Part shown: positions 11,807 to 22,922 of the stretch, one piece after another | Layout of the letters: each line of letters begins with the position of its first letter | Position numbering within the stretch: position 1 is the stretch's first letter | Origin: Apostichopus japonicus | Lineage: Eukaryota > Echinodermata > Holothuroidea > Aspidochirotida > Stichopodidae | Length of the DNA: 64,000 nucleotides | Direction: 5' to 3' | NCBI RefSeq assembly: GCF_037975245.1 | Contig: NC_092576.1 | Coordinates: 24,076,111-24,140,110, forward strand | The notes under the pieces: generated by a model | Databases searched by the model: none | Seen by the model: only the letters and a program-made list of their open reading frames with translations | What the model was told of the DNA's origin: nothing | Position numbers and translations under genes: made by a program

Positions 11807-14800
11807 GTAAGCTACATTCGACGTCATAGTATTATTGTGTCGCCTTAAACAATTTATTTAACATATCGATTATGTAAATTATATGGAATATGTTATTCGT
11901 CATCAAAATGAGTAGCCATTAGTTGTTCAATGTTTCTATCCTTACGAAATCACTTACAGAAGAGATACTTTTATCTAGTTTTAATTTGATTTGTCCCAGT
12001 GAGAATAATTACCATATTGTAAATATTACATTTTTTTCCATTAAATGAGCAACCCTAAACTTGGGATACATTTCCTGTTCAGTTTAATTGGATAGAATGT
12101 TACGAACATGTTGTAACCTCGCTATACTCTGTAAGTGGTTTAACACGCATTAATATGCTATTATATTAGTTTAAAAGTTAACAATAGATGAGACGTGGTG
12201 ATGAAGTTTCTTCCAAAGACAAAATTTGGCGAAAACTTCTTGTCAAAAAAAGTCCTTTTGCCGACCCTATTACACATTGCGAAGTCTTCTAACATTTATT
12301 TACTACTAACATTTACTTCTAACACTTCTAACAATACTTATAACATTTATTCACCCAGTTCGATATTACTCTACTGGCGGAAACCTTCCATAAATGGAAG
12401 AAGAAAAATAATACGTTCAAGGTATTATAGGACTCTCTCAGAAATAAGGTTTGTTTGAAAGTTGCTCTCAAAGAGAAAGAATATTTGAAGTGTCATTGAA
12501 ATATATAATGAAACCATGTAGCACATTTAATGTACTACCAGCATAACACTTCATTTAGCGATCAGATTTATCTTACTTTCTTTGCTGTTAACTTGTAGTA
12601 GACACACATTTTTGTTTCCACATGGTGTAGGAACTCCCATTGTAAATTGGAAGCGGCGCAGGATAATGCTTGTCCCCTCCTTTTATTTAATTATACGAAT
12701 GCGAAACACGGGGTGATCATTCAGCAGATCCTTTGTATTAAAACAAAGAAGTAACCGCAATTAAATGATCACTACTTTAATGTACCTCACAAAGAATAAC
12801 ATTTTTGGAGAACATTGCAGTTTTCTTATTTTAAATAAGGTATTATTTGGGACATAAACTAGTCGAATAGTCGATGCACCTTGTGGACACGGTTGGATCC
12901 ACAAAAGTTCTTTCTTCTGATGAAGACCCATCAACTTTTTTAAGTTGATAAAAACGATTTGTTTTTAAGTATCCATTTATTGGATCAAACGCCTAGTGCT
13001 ACATAATTTCAGTTTATTGTTGATTGAAATCATTAAAACATAAATTTTCTTTCCAAACAGGTCATGGGAAGCAATTCTGAAAGGCAATATACAAACTGTT
13101 CCTCTGTAGTGCGTATGAAGCAGAAGGCGATATTCCTTGTGAGAGCCATCTTCAATTAACACACTTATGGTTTCCATGGATTATCTTCCAGTAACGGAAG
13201 GTGATACAATGATTTGAACTATCCGGGCTATGATAAATGTTACTTTACATTTATTCATCTTCACAGATGATGAAGTTGGTTCAAGCAATTGGAAGCAGTT
13301 TGGTCGTATGTTTCGCATTATAATTAACCGTATCGCATCAACTATATTCATTAGCGGACACCAGTTACCATGTCGACACATTGTCGTCAAAAGCAACAGT
13401 TTCAATTGTTTTGTACACTAACATTATAAAGTCTCTTTGTTTATATTACGTACGATCTGAAAACCATTGCAATGCTTTGGTGCGTTTTGCTCATAATGGC
13501 GCCACTAATTGAAATATATTTTGGAGTCACTAACATCAGTCAAGTATATAGGGTTTATTTACCACTTTTTCGTGCTTGCATTTTGCTATCTTGAATACAG
13601 TTCTAATATTCAGGGCCTACTTATTATGACAATGTTGCTTCTTTACTTCAACTTTTCTTTGAAGTGATATACTATGGCAATACGGTTTTGTTCGGAACAT
13701 TAATTCATACCATAACATACTCTAACATATTCTTCAGTTATGATATATAAACAGCGTTTCAAATCATTTGCACCTAAATCTAACTGATCCTATAATATGT
13801 CCCTTTCTCTGTAAGCCGATTGCCAAATTTCACGTTGTTGGTGTGATGTTGGCAAACCCTACATGTACATATTAACTTGTTCCCCTGTAGAAAATGTCAG
13901 GTCGGATAATATCTATTGAGGAAATGATATTTAGCCAGAATAAAACATACATGATAATTTCGTCCGCAATGAAGCCATTGAATGTATAGTATCTCGCTCA
14001 AAGTTACCAAGGTGAGGGAGCTTTTGGTAGGAACCTTTCCAGTCAGGCGATAGTCAATATCTAGAAACTTTTTACTGTGAAATTACATCATCCAAAACAA
14101 CAATGGGGTGTGTAGTAGGATTTGTTTAAGTGTATACTGAAAATAACTTCTGGATAATGAGGGTGTGTAGTACGATAGCTCTAAGTTTTACTGAAATTAA
14201 CTTCTGAACAATGAGGTGTGTAGGTGGATATGTTTTTTTGTATAAACTGAATAATAACTTCTGGACAATGAGGATGTCCAAAACAAGCTCTACTCAGCCG
14301 TTTTATTCAAATATTAACATGTGAAGGTATTGTTATGCATAATTTTAGGTTCGACTGTCTTGGAACATTCAATTCTTTGTTCGAGAGCCGTATGACACAA
14401 AGGGTTGCAATAAAGCAACGGTGACGACACCATCATGAGGTCAAGTTAATGTCGTTTTTTGTTTAACTTACGAAAGAAACGAATCCAAACGTAGATAGTA
14501 AGTGGTGTCATAGTGCCGACAAAAATGAGCCAAATGTAGTGATTTTTAGAGAAAGGACAACATTAAACATATTCCAGACTTAGGATCTTGCGATGTCATC
14601 TCTAGAACCCTGACATGTGCTGTATGACTGATGAAATTCACTTCCGTGTGTGCATGTTGGTTCTGAGACCAACACAGGTGTATAGGGGGAGGGCACTATT
14701 TCAAAACTGATTTTGATTTATGATACAAGTGTAACGAAAATGAAATAGCATAATAGATCAAATGAGTCCAGATAATAATTAAGGAAACAGAAGAATCGTT

Positions 14801-15169
14801 TGTTGTTTAAGTAACAATTAGTTTGAAGGTCATCGTTTATGACAATGATAACGCTACCGGAATATGAATGTCTATACAATGATGAATAATAATAATTCAG
14901 AGAAAATGAAAAGAAGATTCTTCTAAAGAGGTTGTTCTAATTTGTTCAGTTTGATCTATTGAAAGATTTAGAGCGAACAGAAAAATAGCAAAAATACTCA
15001 ATGATTGTCCGTTTAAGTGCACGAACGTTCACTGACGTTATGGCTGAAAGCCACACAACTACTGTATATAAATTAGTCATATTTGATCAACTGCTACATT
15101 ATATAACTTACTTTAGAGTACACTAGGTGCAACCCCCGTATATTACAGTGCATTGTTTACTGTTTTCAG
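11807..15169. other. Intron or intergenic DNA after the DED exon
   Basis: No confident coding exon lies here. The best candidate is 13267-13305 (AG at 13265-13266, donor GTATGT at 13306), described under the DED gene. The region around 14100-14290 has three loosely similar blocks (AACTTCTGGA/AACAATGAGGxTGT) that look like a short degenerate direct repeat. Confidence 0.3.
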
Positions 15170-15398
15170 GGATTGCAACTATTGTTTACCCAATACCAAT
15201 CATATTCGTTCAGCAAACTCACGGTACCACCGTATTTACTTTGCACGAAGTACAACGGGTGCATATTGTGTGCATTGTACCGCAGTTTCACGGAAGTACT
15301 ATATACACTGGAAAGAAGGGAAAAACGTATGACATTCGCATTGCAAGGAGGAAATGAACAACATGACCGTCAAATACTCCAAAAACAAATCACCACGT
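15170..15398 (+). other. Exon-like open stretch of unknown identity
   Basis: An acceptor (TACTGTTTTCAG) is followed by an open frame of about 76 codons that ends at a strong donor, CAC followed by GTAAGTG. The predicted peptide (…EQHDRQILQKQITT at its end) matches no family I recognise. All three frames are open for more than 150 bases, which weakens the coding claim. It could be an exon of the DED gene or chance. Confidence 0.25.
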
Positions 15399-17432
15399 AA
15401 GTGAATAATAGTGATTAAGGTGCCTATGAATTATGTCGATCGCAACTAATGACTTTAAAATTATATATGTTTAAGTGAGAAAAATAGGGAAATTACTTCT
15501 ACTTTGCATTAAGAAACAAATAAGTCTTCATTATAGGAAACAAAATCTCGTGTGATTTGTAGTAAAAATAAACCTACAGAGATTAACAGTGCGTGTGGAT
15601 GCACCTGGGTAACCCATGTCAGCATTTATATACGCAATACTTGCTTTATTATTTAAAGTTACATGACAAAACCTTGAGAGCTGAACGAACACACTCACTG
15701 GTGAGCGGAAGAATGTCCGCCGGCTGGAACAACGATGGCAAAAGTCTCAAATGTCAATCGACTTGCAGATTTACCGAACCGCTTCGGACGTGTATCATCG
15801 GAACATCGACACGGCCAAGACTGCCTTCCATCGCGGTAGGATTGAGACAGCGTCTTCCAAACAGCTTTTCAACGTCGTTGATGATTTGATTGGCGTCAAA
15901 ACAGCTGTAACCGCTGTAATGCCATCTCATATTCCAATGAGCAAAGTAGCTAACGCATTTTCCGAATTCTTCGACAGTCTACCTGTTCCTGTGGCACCAC
16001 ATAAACCTGGCCATCCACCTCATCACCTAACAGAATTCATTCCAATTACTGACGAGTTTGTGGAGAAACTAATCCGATCTTCAACATCAAAATCTTGCAG
16101 ACTCGACCCCTTACCCACCACACTTGTGAAAAACTGCAAGGTCACAGTGTCGATATTGACTAGGATCATCAACTCTTCTCTCGTGAGTGGAATTTTCCCA
16201 AGAAGTCTCAAACTCGCAGTTATACGCCCTCTGCTAAAGAAGGCAAATATGGATGAGAACGTGCTGAAGAACTATCGTCCAGTTGCAAAAATTCCATACA
16301 TAGCAAAACTCATAGAACAGGCTGTGAAGAAGCAAATCGACGCGCACCTCGCCTTACATGGACTTTTGCCGAAATTTCAGTCAGCATACAGGGTGAACCA
16401 CAGTACCGAGACCGCAATAATACGTGTCCATAACGACACAATGGTGGCCCTAGATAAGAAACTGGACGTGTTATTGCTACTTTTGGATTTGAGTGCCGCT
16501 TTCGAAACCATTGATCACAATATCCTGCTACATCGTCTTGAGTTCACCTTTGGTTTCACTGGTATCGTCTTGGAATGGTTCAGTTCGTACCTAAAGACAG
16601 GAAGCAGTAACAAATCAGACGAGACCACACCCATATGCGGCGTCCCGCAAGGAACAACGCTTGGACCAATACTCTTCATCCTCTACACGGCGCCACTCGA
16701 GGAGATCGTCATTCGTCACGGATTGGAACCCATGTTATTTGCAGACTACACCCAGCTATACATCGCTTTCAAACGCAAGGGCGACGCTCAATCTAGAATC
16801 GAAGCATGTATTGATGAGATAAGAGTCTGGATGACAGAGAATCTACTGGTACTAAACGACAGCAAGACTGAGGTTATTCATTTCACTTCTAAATTTAAAG
16901 CCGCTAATAAACTAGAATCGCTTCGTGTAGGATCTTCCGAAGTTTCATCGGTACCACTAGTTCGCAACTTAGGAGTATATTTCGATCAATCTGGCCTCAT
17001 GGAAGAGAACATCAATCAAATATGCAAATCGGCTTATGGAAGTTTGGTCGAATTCGTCGCCTTTTAAACCGTACCCTCACAGAACGCTTAGTTCATGCTT
17101 TTATTACATCCCGTCTTGACTGTTGTAATGCTCTTCTGAACGGTCTTTCTAAAACTGCACTTCATCCTCTACAGACTATCTAAAACGCAGCCGCTCTCAT
17201 GATCACTCGTTCACGACGACACGAACATGTCACTCCTGTCCTTTACGATCTACATTGGCTACCTATACACCAACGCATAACATTCAAAATTTTAATTACT
17301 GCATTTAAATGCATACACGGAATGGCAGCGTCTTACCTGTCTGAGCTGATCACACCTCGGGTACCCAAACGCGCCCTTCGCTCTAAGCCGTTCACTCTCG
17401 TTCCGCGCAACACCAATAACAAGAAGTACTAT

Positions 17433-17794
17433 GGCCCTACAGCATTCTCGGTCGCCGCACCTGATCTTTGGAACGAGCTGCCTCCAGGAATTCGGATGAT
17501 CACGAACTTCCCCTCCTTCAAGTAACACCTGAAAACGCATCTCTTTCAAGAGCACTACAAATGATGGATTCTAGGATTTTTTAGATTTTATGTTGTTCTG
17601 TCGTGTTAGTTTTGGCCCTACAGCATTCTCGGTGCCGCACCTGATCTTTGGAACGAGCTGCCTCCAGGAATTCGGATGATCACGAACTTCCCCTCCTTCA
17701 AGTAACACCTGAAAACGCATCTCTTTCAAGAGCACTACAAATGATGGATTCTAGGATTTTTTAGATTTTATGTTGTTCTGTCGTGTTAGTTTTT
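17433..17794 (+). repeat. 180 bp tandem duplication inside the LINE
   Basis: The block from GGCCCTACAGCATTCTCGG (17433) to TCGTGTTAGTTTT is repeated from 17614, with a single-base deletion (GTCGCC to GTGCC) as the only difference noticed. It copies the end of the coding part and start of the 3' UTR. Confidence 0.88.
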
Positions 17795-18095
17795 AGGTTC
17801 TAACTTCTTTTGGAATTTTTTAATTTTTAGCATTCAAATTGTAGATTTTGTAGTCATTCTGTTTTATCGCTTTACGCTTCACCAGTGCTTTTATTAGTTT
17901 TTCGATCTCATATTCCTGTTTATATCTGTTTTATATTGTTCTGTCGTGTTGATTTTTAGGTTCTAACTTCACTTGGAATTATCACTTTCTAGCATTCAAT
18001 TTGTAGATTTTGTAGTCAATCTGTTTTATCGCTTTTCGCTTCACTAGTACTTTTAATAGTTTTTCGATCTCATATTCCTGTATATTTCTGTAGAT
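17770..18095 (+). repeat. About 164 bp tandem duplication in the LINE 3' UTR
   Basis: The block TTGTTCTGTCGTGTT...CATATTCCTG occurs at about 17773 and again at about 17936. The copies differ at several positions, so this duplication is older than the 180 bp one. Confidence 0.8.
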
Positions 18096-18222
18096 GTTAA
18101 TATGTATTTACTGTTTTTTCTTTTTATTGTTTTATGGCATTGTATTTTCTAGATTGTTTGTAAAGCGCACAGATGCATCGCGCGTAGTGCGCTATATAAA
18201 ATTTTATTTACATTACATTACA

Positions 18223-19610
18223 GAGCTAGTAATAATATAATAAGTCAACTCGTAGAGCAATTCACATCATCATACTTCTTACAGCGATAGTGAGTGGTGC
18301 TGTGAGATATGCACACATATATAAGTAGACAAACTGTAAGGTGAAATATGGTATGACAAATGTACTTATATTTAAAATGAATTTTTATATAAATAAATAC
18401 TATAAATATACAACATCATTACTCTTCTTAGCTGGCCATGTAACAGGTATTTATCAGGGACCAAACTACCATTATTGCTTGGCAATATCCAATAAAAAAA
18501 TTGATATATCATTAAATTGATTTTTTTTTTTAAGAAAAGCCTAAACATGAAGATACTTCTAAGATTGGCATTGGTCCCTTCATCTACAAGCACAAAATAT
18601 TAACTAACTGAGTTGACACCCACCTTCCAAAAATGGACATAAACCCTATAAACTTATATATAGGTAATCAATTATTCCTTGTTGTGCATTAGCCTCACCT
18701 TGCCCCCTTCTAAAGTTCGCTAGAAATTGGCTTAAGCCAGGTCAATACCTGCGTATTGCTACGTTCATTATGTCGCTTAGGCACTACACATTTTGGTAAT
18801 CCTTGTGTTAAATTGTTAATTTTCGTCCTGTAACCTAACCGCCGTTAATAGTCAAACCACAATTGGTTATCATTGTTTATACAATGACATGATAAATAAG
18901 AACAACTAACAAGTGAATATGTGATATATTACGTACTTATGAATGTGATGTGAATACATTTTCGGCAGAATTCACGTAAGTTTGAGGATATTCCTTTTTT
19001 TGGCCAGAGACACTTTTGTTTTGTGTGAGGGGAAGGGGGTGTGAAATTTCAAACCATACCGTCCGGATTTCTACAGAAATAGCACATTGAACCATGTAAC
19101 TAAAAAACGACGCACACTACGCACTTTTGTAGCAAAAGAAACTCCTAAACGGCTTAGTAAATTGTCTTCAAACTTGGCGAGGTACCCCAGTGTAAACCAT
19201 CGTGTCTCACAGACCGCCGGAAGCTCAATTTGAGAGGTCAAATTAAGTGGAAATCGATTTTTGCTGTAACTCAAAGTGGAAACATTTAATTGACATGGAA
19301 CCTTCACAGGTAACACGGCAATGTCAAGTGTACAGGCGATTTACAACTGAGCATAACAGAACGAGTGATTAAATGATGAGCGAGAAGTATTCAGAGTGTA
19401 GTAACTTGTATTTGTATATTTGCAACTTTAAATACCATTTACGCGATAAGAAACAGGTCAATTTAACAGTCAAGGAAAACAAACTCAATATTATAATTGG
19501 ACATGCATATATATAATATATGTGATTGTCATTTTTGTTGGCATAATGCAACTGCCATATTTAATTACATATTTGTCGTTGTAAATTACTGAATGGTAAT
19601 TACTGAGGAT
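18223..19610. other. Intergenic DNA, nothing recognised
   Basis: AT-rich spacer between two LINEs. No domain-bearing ORF or clear repeat is present. Confidence 0.35.
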
Positions 19611-19615
19611 ACAAT

Positions 19616-19890
19616 ATGGCGCCGGTCAATGGTGAAGTGTTCGCTCGAGCTCCGAGAATTCTAATGATTTTTCTCCTTCTACTAACATCTGTGAACTGTT
19701 TATTGTTACGATACTCAAGGGAGGAACTGCTTCTACTTAGACCTAATGTTCAAGGTAATTTCAACCGTTTGGAGCCTGATATTTTTGCTGACTTAACAAA
19801 TGGAGGGTGTGTTCGAGACCTGCCGACGGCCCAGCCTAACAAGCCTAGGCCTATACGCCGCAGAAACCGTAAGCGAGGTAAGAGAGGGGG
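19616..19890 (+). pseudogene. Separated N-terminal leader of the LINE ORF2
   Basis: The frame from ATG 19616 gives a hydrophobic stretch (ILMIFLLLLTSVNCLLL), a YSREELLLLRPN motif and a basic patch (RRRNRKRGKRGG). In related LINEs, YSREEL and RKRGRRGG lie directly ahead of the endonuclease in one ORF. Here the SINE separates them and the frame runs into SINE sequence to a stop at 20122, so the leader is cut off from the enzyme. Confidence 0.6.
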
Positions 19891-19891
19891 T

Positions 19892-20121
19892 CTTCTAGTA
19901 TGTATGTATGTATGTATATGTGATCTTCCCGCAAGCAGGAACTCGCGAAAGAAGCCATGGAGGCTTGTAGACTCGCAAGCTGACCGAAGCCAATCTCTCG
20001 GCACACATCCATTTAACGTCCATGTCGGGAAGTTGTTATTGAACAACACCCTTGCCAGACGACACACATTGCTGTCGGCGGGGAATCGAACCGGGGATCT
20101 CATGATTGGGAGACGCCGTTA
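19892..20121 (-). mobile_element. tRNA-derived SINE, antisense to the LINE
   Basis: Read on the minus strand, the segment starts with a tRNA-like head: TTTAACGGCGTCTCCC, then ATGAGATCCCCGGTTCGATTCC. GGTTCGATTCC is the Pol III B box. An unrelated body of about 150 bp follows, and it ends in an (ATAC)n tail (seen as GTATGTATGTATG at 19900-19915 on the plus strand). The A box is incomplete, so the copy is 5'-truncated. The repeated word TTAAATCAC at the right border makes the exact end uncertain. Confidence 0.65.
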
Positions 20122-22778
20122 AATCACGGCTAGTTAAATCACGACGCCGCTGGAACAGAACACCGGTACCTGGTATGATCTTGGCGAACGTCCGGAGCTT
20201 GTATAATAAAGCTGATGAACTTTTCTGCCGCATTCAAACGATGAGAGACTATATGTTTTGTAACGTCTTTTGTTTCACGGAAACATGGTTGACTCCCACC
20301 CACCCAGACACTATTGTACAACCACCTGGATTCTCTATTTATCGTAACGATAGGGATCAGGCCGCTACCGGGAAGTCCCAGGGAGGTGGTGTGTGTTTCA
20401 TGATCAATAATCAATGGTGCACAGATGTTAAGACTATTTCGAGAGGTTGTACCATGGATCTGGAGCATTTGACTATCAAATGTCGGCCATTTTACCTACC
20501 TCGGGAATTCTCATCAGTGACTTTGACGTCTGTTTATATTCATCCAGGGGCCAATTCAACGGTGGCACTTACTGATCTCGCAAACGTCATTACAAAAGCC
20601 GAGAATTTAGATCCGGATACTCTTTCAATTGTTGCCGGGGATTTCAACAAAGCTAATTTGAGGACCGTACTCCCTAACTTTAAACAACACGTTACTTGTC
20701 CGACTCGCGGGAGGAGAACTCTGGACCATTGTTACTCCAAGGTTAAATCAGCTTACAAATCTGTCGAACGCCCCAGTCTTGGTAAATCGGATCATTCGGT
20801 AGTCCTGCTCATACCGGCCTACAAACAAGAACTCAAGCAATCTAAACCGATCGAGAAGGAGGTAATCCTTTGGCCCCAGTCTTCGGTCGATCAGTTGATT
20901 GATTGTTTTGATAGGACTGATTGGGATGTTTTCAAGAGTAACGATGATCTGGATGAATTCACTGTCGCCGTGACGGAGTATTTACGCTTTTGTCAAGAAC
21001 AGTGTTTACCTACAAAAACGGTGACGTCATATCCGAACAGTAAACCATGGTTTGATAAGTCCATTCGGTCCAAGCTCGTCGCCAAGGACGCTGCTTATCG
21101 TTCTCGGAATACCGATCCGGAATCCTACCGGCAGGCCAGATCAAATTTGAAGAAAGCTATCCGGGACTCGAAGAGGGCGTACCGGGACAAGGTTGAGGAG
21201 AAGTTCGAATCGGGCGACGCTAGAGCTCTATGGTCGAACTTGAGCCTGATCACACAATACAAAGGTCCCGCGAAAACCGCTGACACCGATGATGTCACAT
21301 TGCCCGACCAGCTGAATGAGTTCTATGCCAGATTTGACCGCCAGAATACCAGTGTCCCGGTACCCGCGCCATGCGACGATGTACTGCCACCATTTGAGAT
21401 CGCTGAACACGATGTGAGACGAGCGTTCAAGGGTCTAAAGGAAAGGAAAGCTGCCGGCCCTGATGGTATCTCCCCAAGACTGTTGAGGCGCTGTAGTGAT
21501 CCACTCGCGACTGTTTTCACTGACATCTTTAACTGGTCGTTGAGGTTGCAAAAAGTTCCTAACAGTTTGAAGGAAGCCACCATTATCCCGGTTCCTAAGA
21601 ACAATTCTGCTTCCAGTCTGAAAGACTATAGACCTGTGGCACTGACTTCTGTTATTATGAAATCTTTTGAGAAACATGTATTGAAGTATTTATGCTCTAA
21701 ATTGCCATCTGACCTTGACCCTTGCCAATTCGCCTATAGATCAAATAGAAGTGTGGACGATGCAATATCTATTAACATTCATGAAATTTTACAGCATCTT
21801 GAGAACAAGAATTCGTATGCTAGAGTTTTATTTGTAGATTATAGCTCGGCTTTTAATACTATTATCCCCTTTAAACTGCATTCTAAGCTCATCAATGACC
21901 TCAAGCTCCCGGTTTCTATTTGTAACTGGATTTTAGATTTTCTTGTGAATCGTCCTCAGGTTGTTAGAATTGGTAATAATGTTTCTTCCGTGTTAACATT
22001 GAGTACTGGTACACCACAGGGTTGCCCTCTCTCACCGAAACTTTATTCACTTTTTACGTATGATTGTAAGGTTTATAGCCCGAACTGTCTCGTGACCAAG
22101 TTTGCTGATGATACAACCCTCACTGGCCTCATATCGGACAATGATGAGTCGACTTACCGTGAACAGGTTGAATCCCTCATACATTGGTGTAATGAGAACA
22201 ACCTACTCCTTAATGTTTCCAAGACTAAAGAGATGATTTTTGACTTTCGGAGGAAGAAGCCAGATATGCAACCACTACGTATCGGAGGAGACATCGTCGA
22301 GCAGGTGTCAAGTTTTAGATTTCTTGGTACTCATATTACCGATAATATCACATGGTCAGTAAATTGTACAGAAATCTTGAAGAAAGCTAGGCAACGTCTA
22401 TATTTTTTGCGGAAGTTGAGATCGTATGGATTCAATCAATGTATACTTATTAATTTCTATCGTGCAATAGTCGAGAGTATCCTGACGTCATCGATTATTG
22501 TCTGGTTTGGCCGGGCCACGCAAGATGATATCAGCAGATTATCTGCAGTGGTCAGGTCAGCTGAAAAGATAATTGGCGTTGATCTCCCTTCCCTGGAGTC
22601 GCTCTACATAGACAGGTCTCTTCGTAGAACGCAGCTCATTTTGAGCGATTCTGATCACCCTGCCAATGCATATTTCAATTTCTTGCCATCGCACCGCAGA
22701 CTCCGTACCTTTAGAGGGAACAGGCGTTTTACCGCCAGTTTCTTTCCATCTGCCGTCAAACTTTATAATAACCTGTAA
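20106..22778 (+). CDS. LINE endonuclease-reverse transcriptase
   Basis: The frame is open for about 890 codons. Its apparent start lies in SINE-derived sequence and is not an ATG, so the native N-terminus lies in the separated leader. The endonuclease spans about residues 25-235 with catalytic-type residues in place: ANVRSL (N28), TETW (E59), GDFN (178-181) and SDH (228-230). After a lysine/arginine-rich linker, the RT spans about 440-720: AAGPDGISPRLL, DYRPVALTS (507-515), VDYSSAFNTI (577-586), GTPQGCPLSP (635-644) and an intact FADD (666-669). The C-terminal block (SFRFLGTHI, then RLYFLRKLR, then SILTSSIIVWFG) is the usual end. The protein would nick target DNA and prime reverse transcription there. 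Expression as one protein is doubtful because of the SINE. Confidence 0.9.
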   Translation: MGDAVKSRLVKSRRRWNRTPVPGMILANVRSLYNKADELFCRIQTMRDYMFCNVFCFTETWLTPTHPDTIVQPPGFSIYRNDRDQAATGKSQGGGVCFMINNQWCTDVKTISRGCTMDLEHLTIKCRPFYLPREFSSVTLTSVYIHPGANSTVALTDLANVITKAENLDPDTLSIVAGDFNKANLRTVLPNFKQHVTCPTRGRRTLDHCYSKVKSAYKSVERPSLGKSDHSVVLLIPAYKQELKQSKPIEKEVILWPQSSVDQLIDCFDRTDWDVFKSNDDLDEFTVAVTEYLRFCQEQCLPTKTVTSYPNSKPWFDKSIRSKLVAKDAAYRSRNTDPESYRQARSNLKKAIRDSKRAYRDKVEEKFESGDARALWSNLSLITQYKGPAKTADTDDVTLPDQLNEFYARFDRQNTSVPVPAPCDDVLPPFEIAEHDVRRAFKGLKERKAAGPDGISPRLLRRCSDPLATVFTDIFNWSLRLQKVPNSLKEATIIPVPKNNSASSLKDYRPVALTSVIMKSFEKHVLKYLCSKLPSDLDPCQFAYRSNRSVDDAISINIHEILQHLENKNSYARVLFVDYSSAFNTIIPFKLHSKLINDLKLPVSICNWILDFLVNRPQVVRIGNNVSSVLTLSTGTPQGCPLSPKLYSLFTYDCKVYSPNCLVTKFADDTTLTGLISDNDESTYREQVESLIHWCNENNLLLNVSKTKEMIFDFRRKKPDMQPLRIGGDIVEQVSSFRFLGTHITDNITWSVNCTEILKKARQRLYFLRKLRSYGFNQCILINFYRAIVESILTSSIIVWFGRATQDDISRLSAVVRSAEKIIGVDLPSLESLYIDRSLRRTQLILSDSDHPANAYFNFLPSHRRLRTFRGNRRFTASFFPSAVKLYNNL

Positions 22779-22922
22779 TTTTTTATTTGCACATATTATT
22801 CTATTATTCTATTTTACTATTTCTATTCTAAGGAGCTTGAGGAATGTTTTAATTTTCGATGTGTAATTTTATTGCTCATTGATTGAATAAAGAATCTATC
22901 TATCTATCTATCTATCTATCTA

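Larger units (their letters stand above)
15670..18222 (+). mobile_element. Decayed CR1/L2-type LINE (5'-truncated)
   Basis: The main frame, 15751-17067, gives the linker and RT domain of a non-LTR retrotransposon: LKNYRPVAKIPYIAKLIEQA, LLLDLSAAFETIDH and GVPQGTTLGPILFILY. Reading the same frame upstream of 15751 gives RRLEQRWQKSQ, so the element starts before the ATG. The catalytic box reads FADY rather than FADD, so the RT is dead. After a stop at 17067, frame jumps give SRLDCCNALLNGL and then VLYDLHWLPIHQRITFKIL, the usual C-terminal block of L2-like elements. The 3' end GCGCTATATAAAATTTTATTTACATTACA has the stem-and-short-repeat form of these LINEs. Confidence 0.85.
19616..22922 (+). mobile_element. 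Near-complete non-LTR retrotransposon with SINE insertion
   Basis: Layout: a hydrophobic and basic leader (19616-19890), a SINE (about 19892-20121), an endonuclease-RT frame (to 22778), a short 3' UTR with AATAAAGAA, and a terminal (ATCT)n tail (22892-22922). The tail of short tandem repeats and the protein pattern place it in the CR1/L2/Rex1 group of apurinic-endonuclease LINEs. The intact ORF implies it moved recently on the scale of this window, unlike the LINE at 15.7-18.2 kb. No target duplication was identified. Confidence 0.88.
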
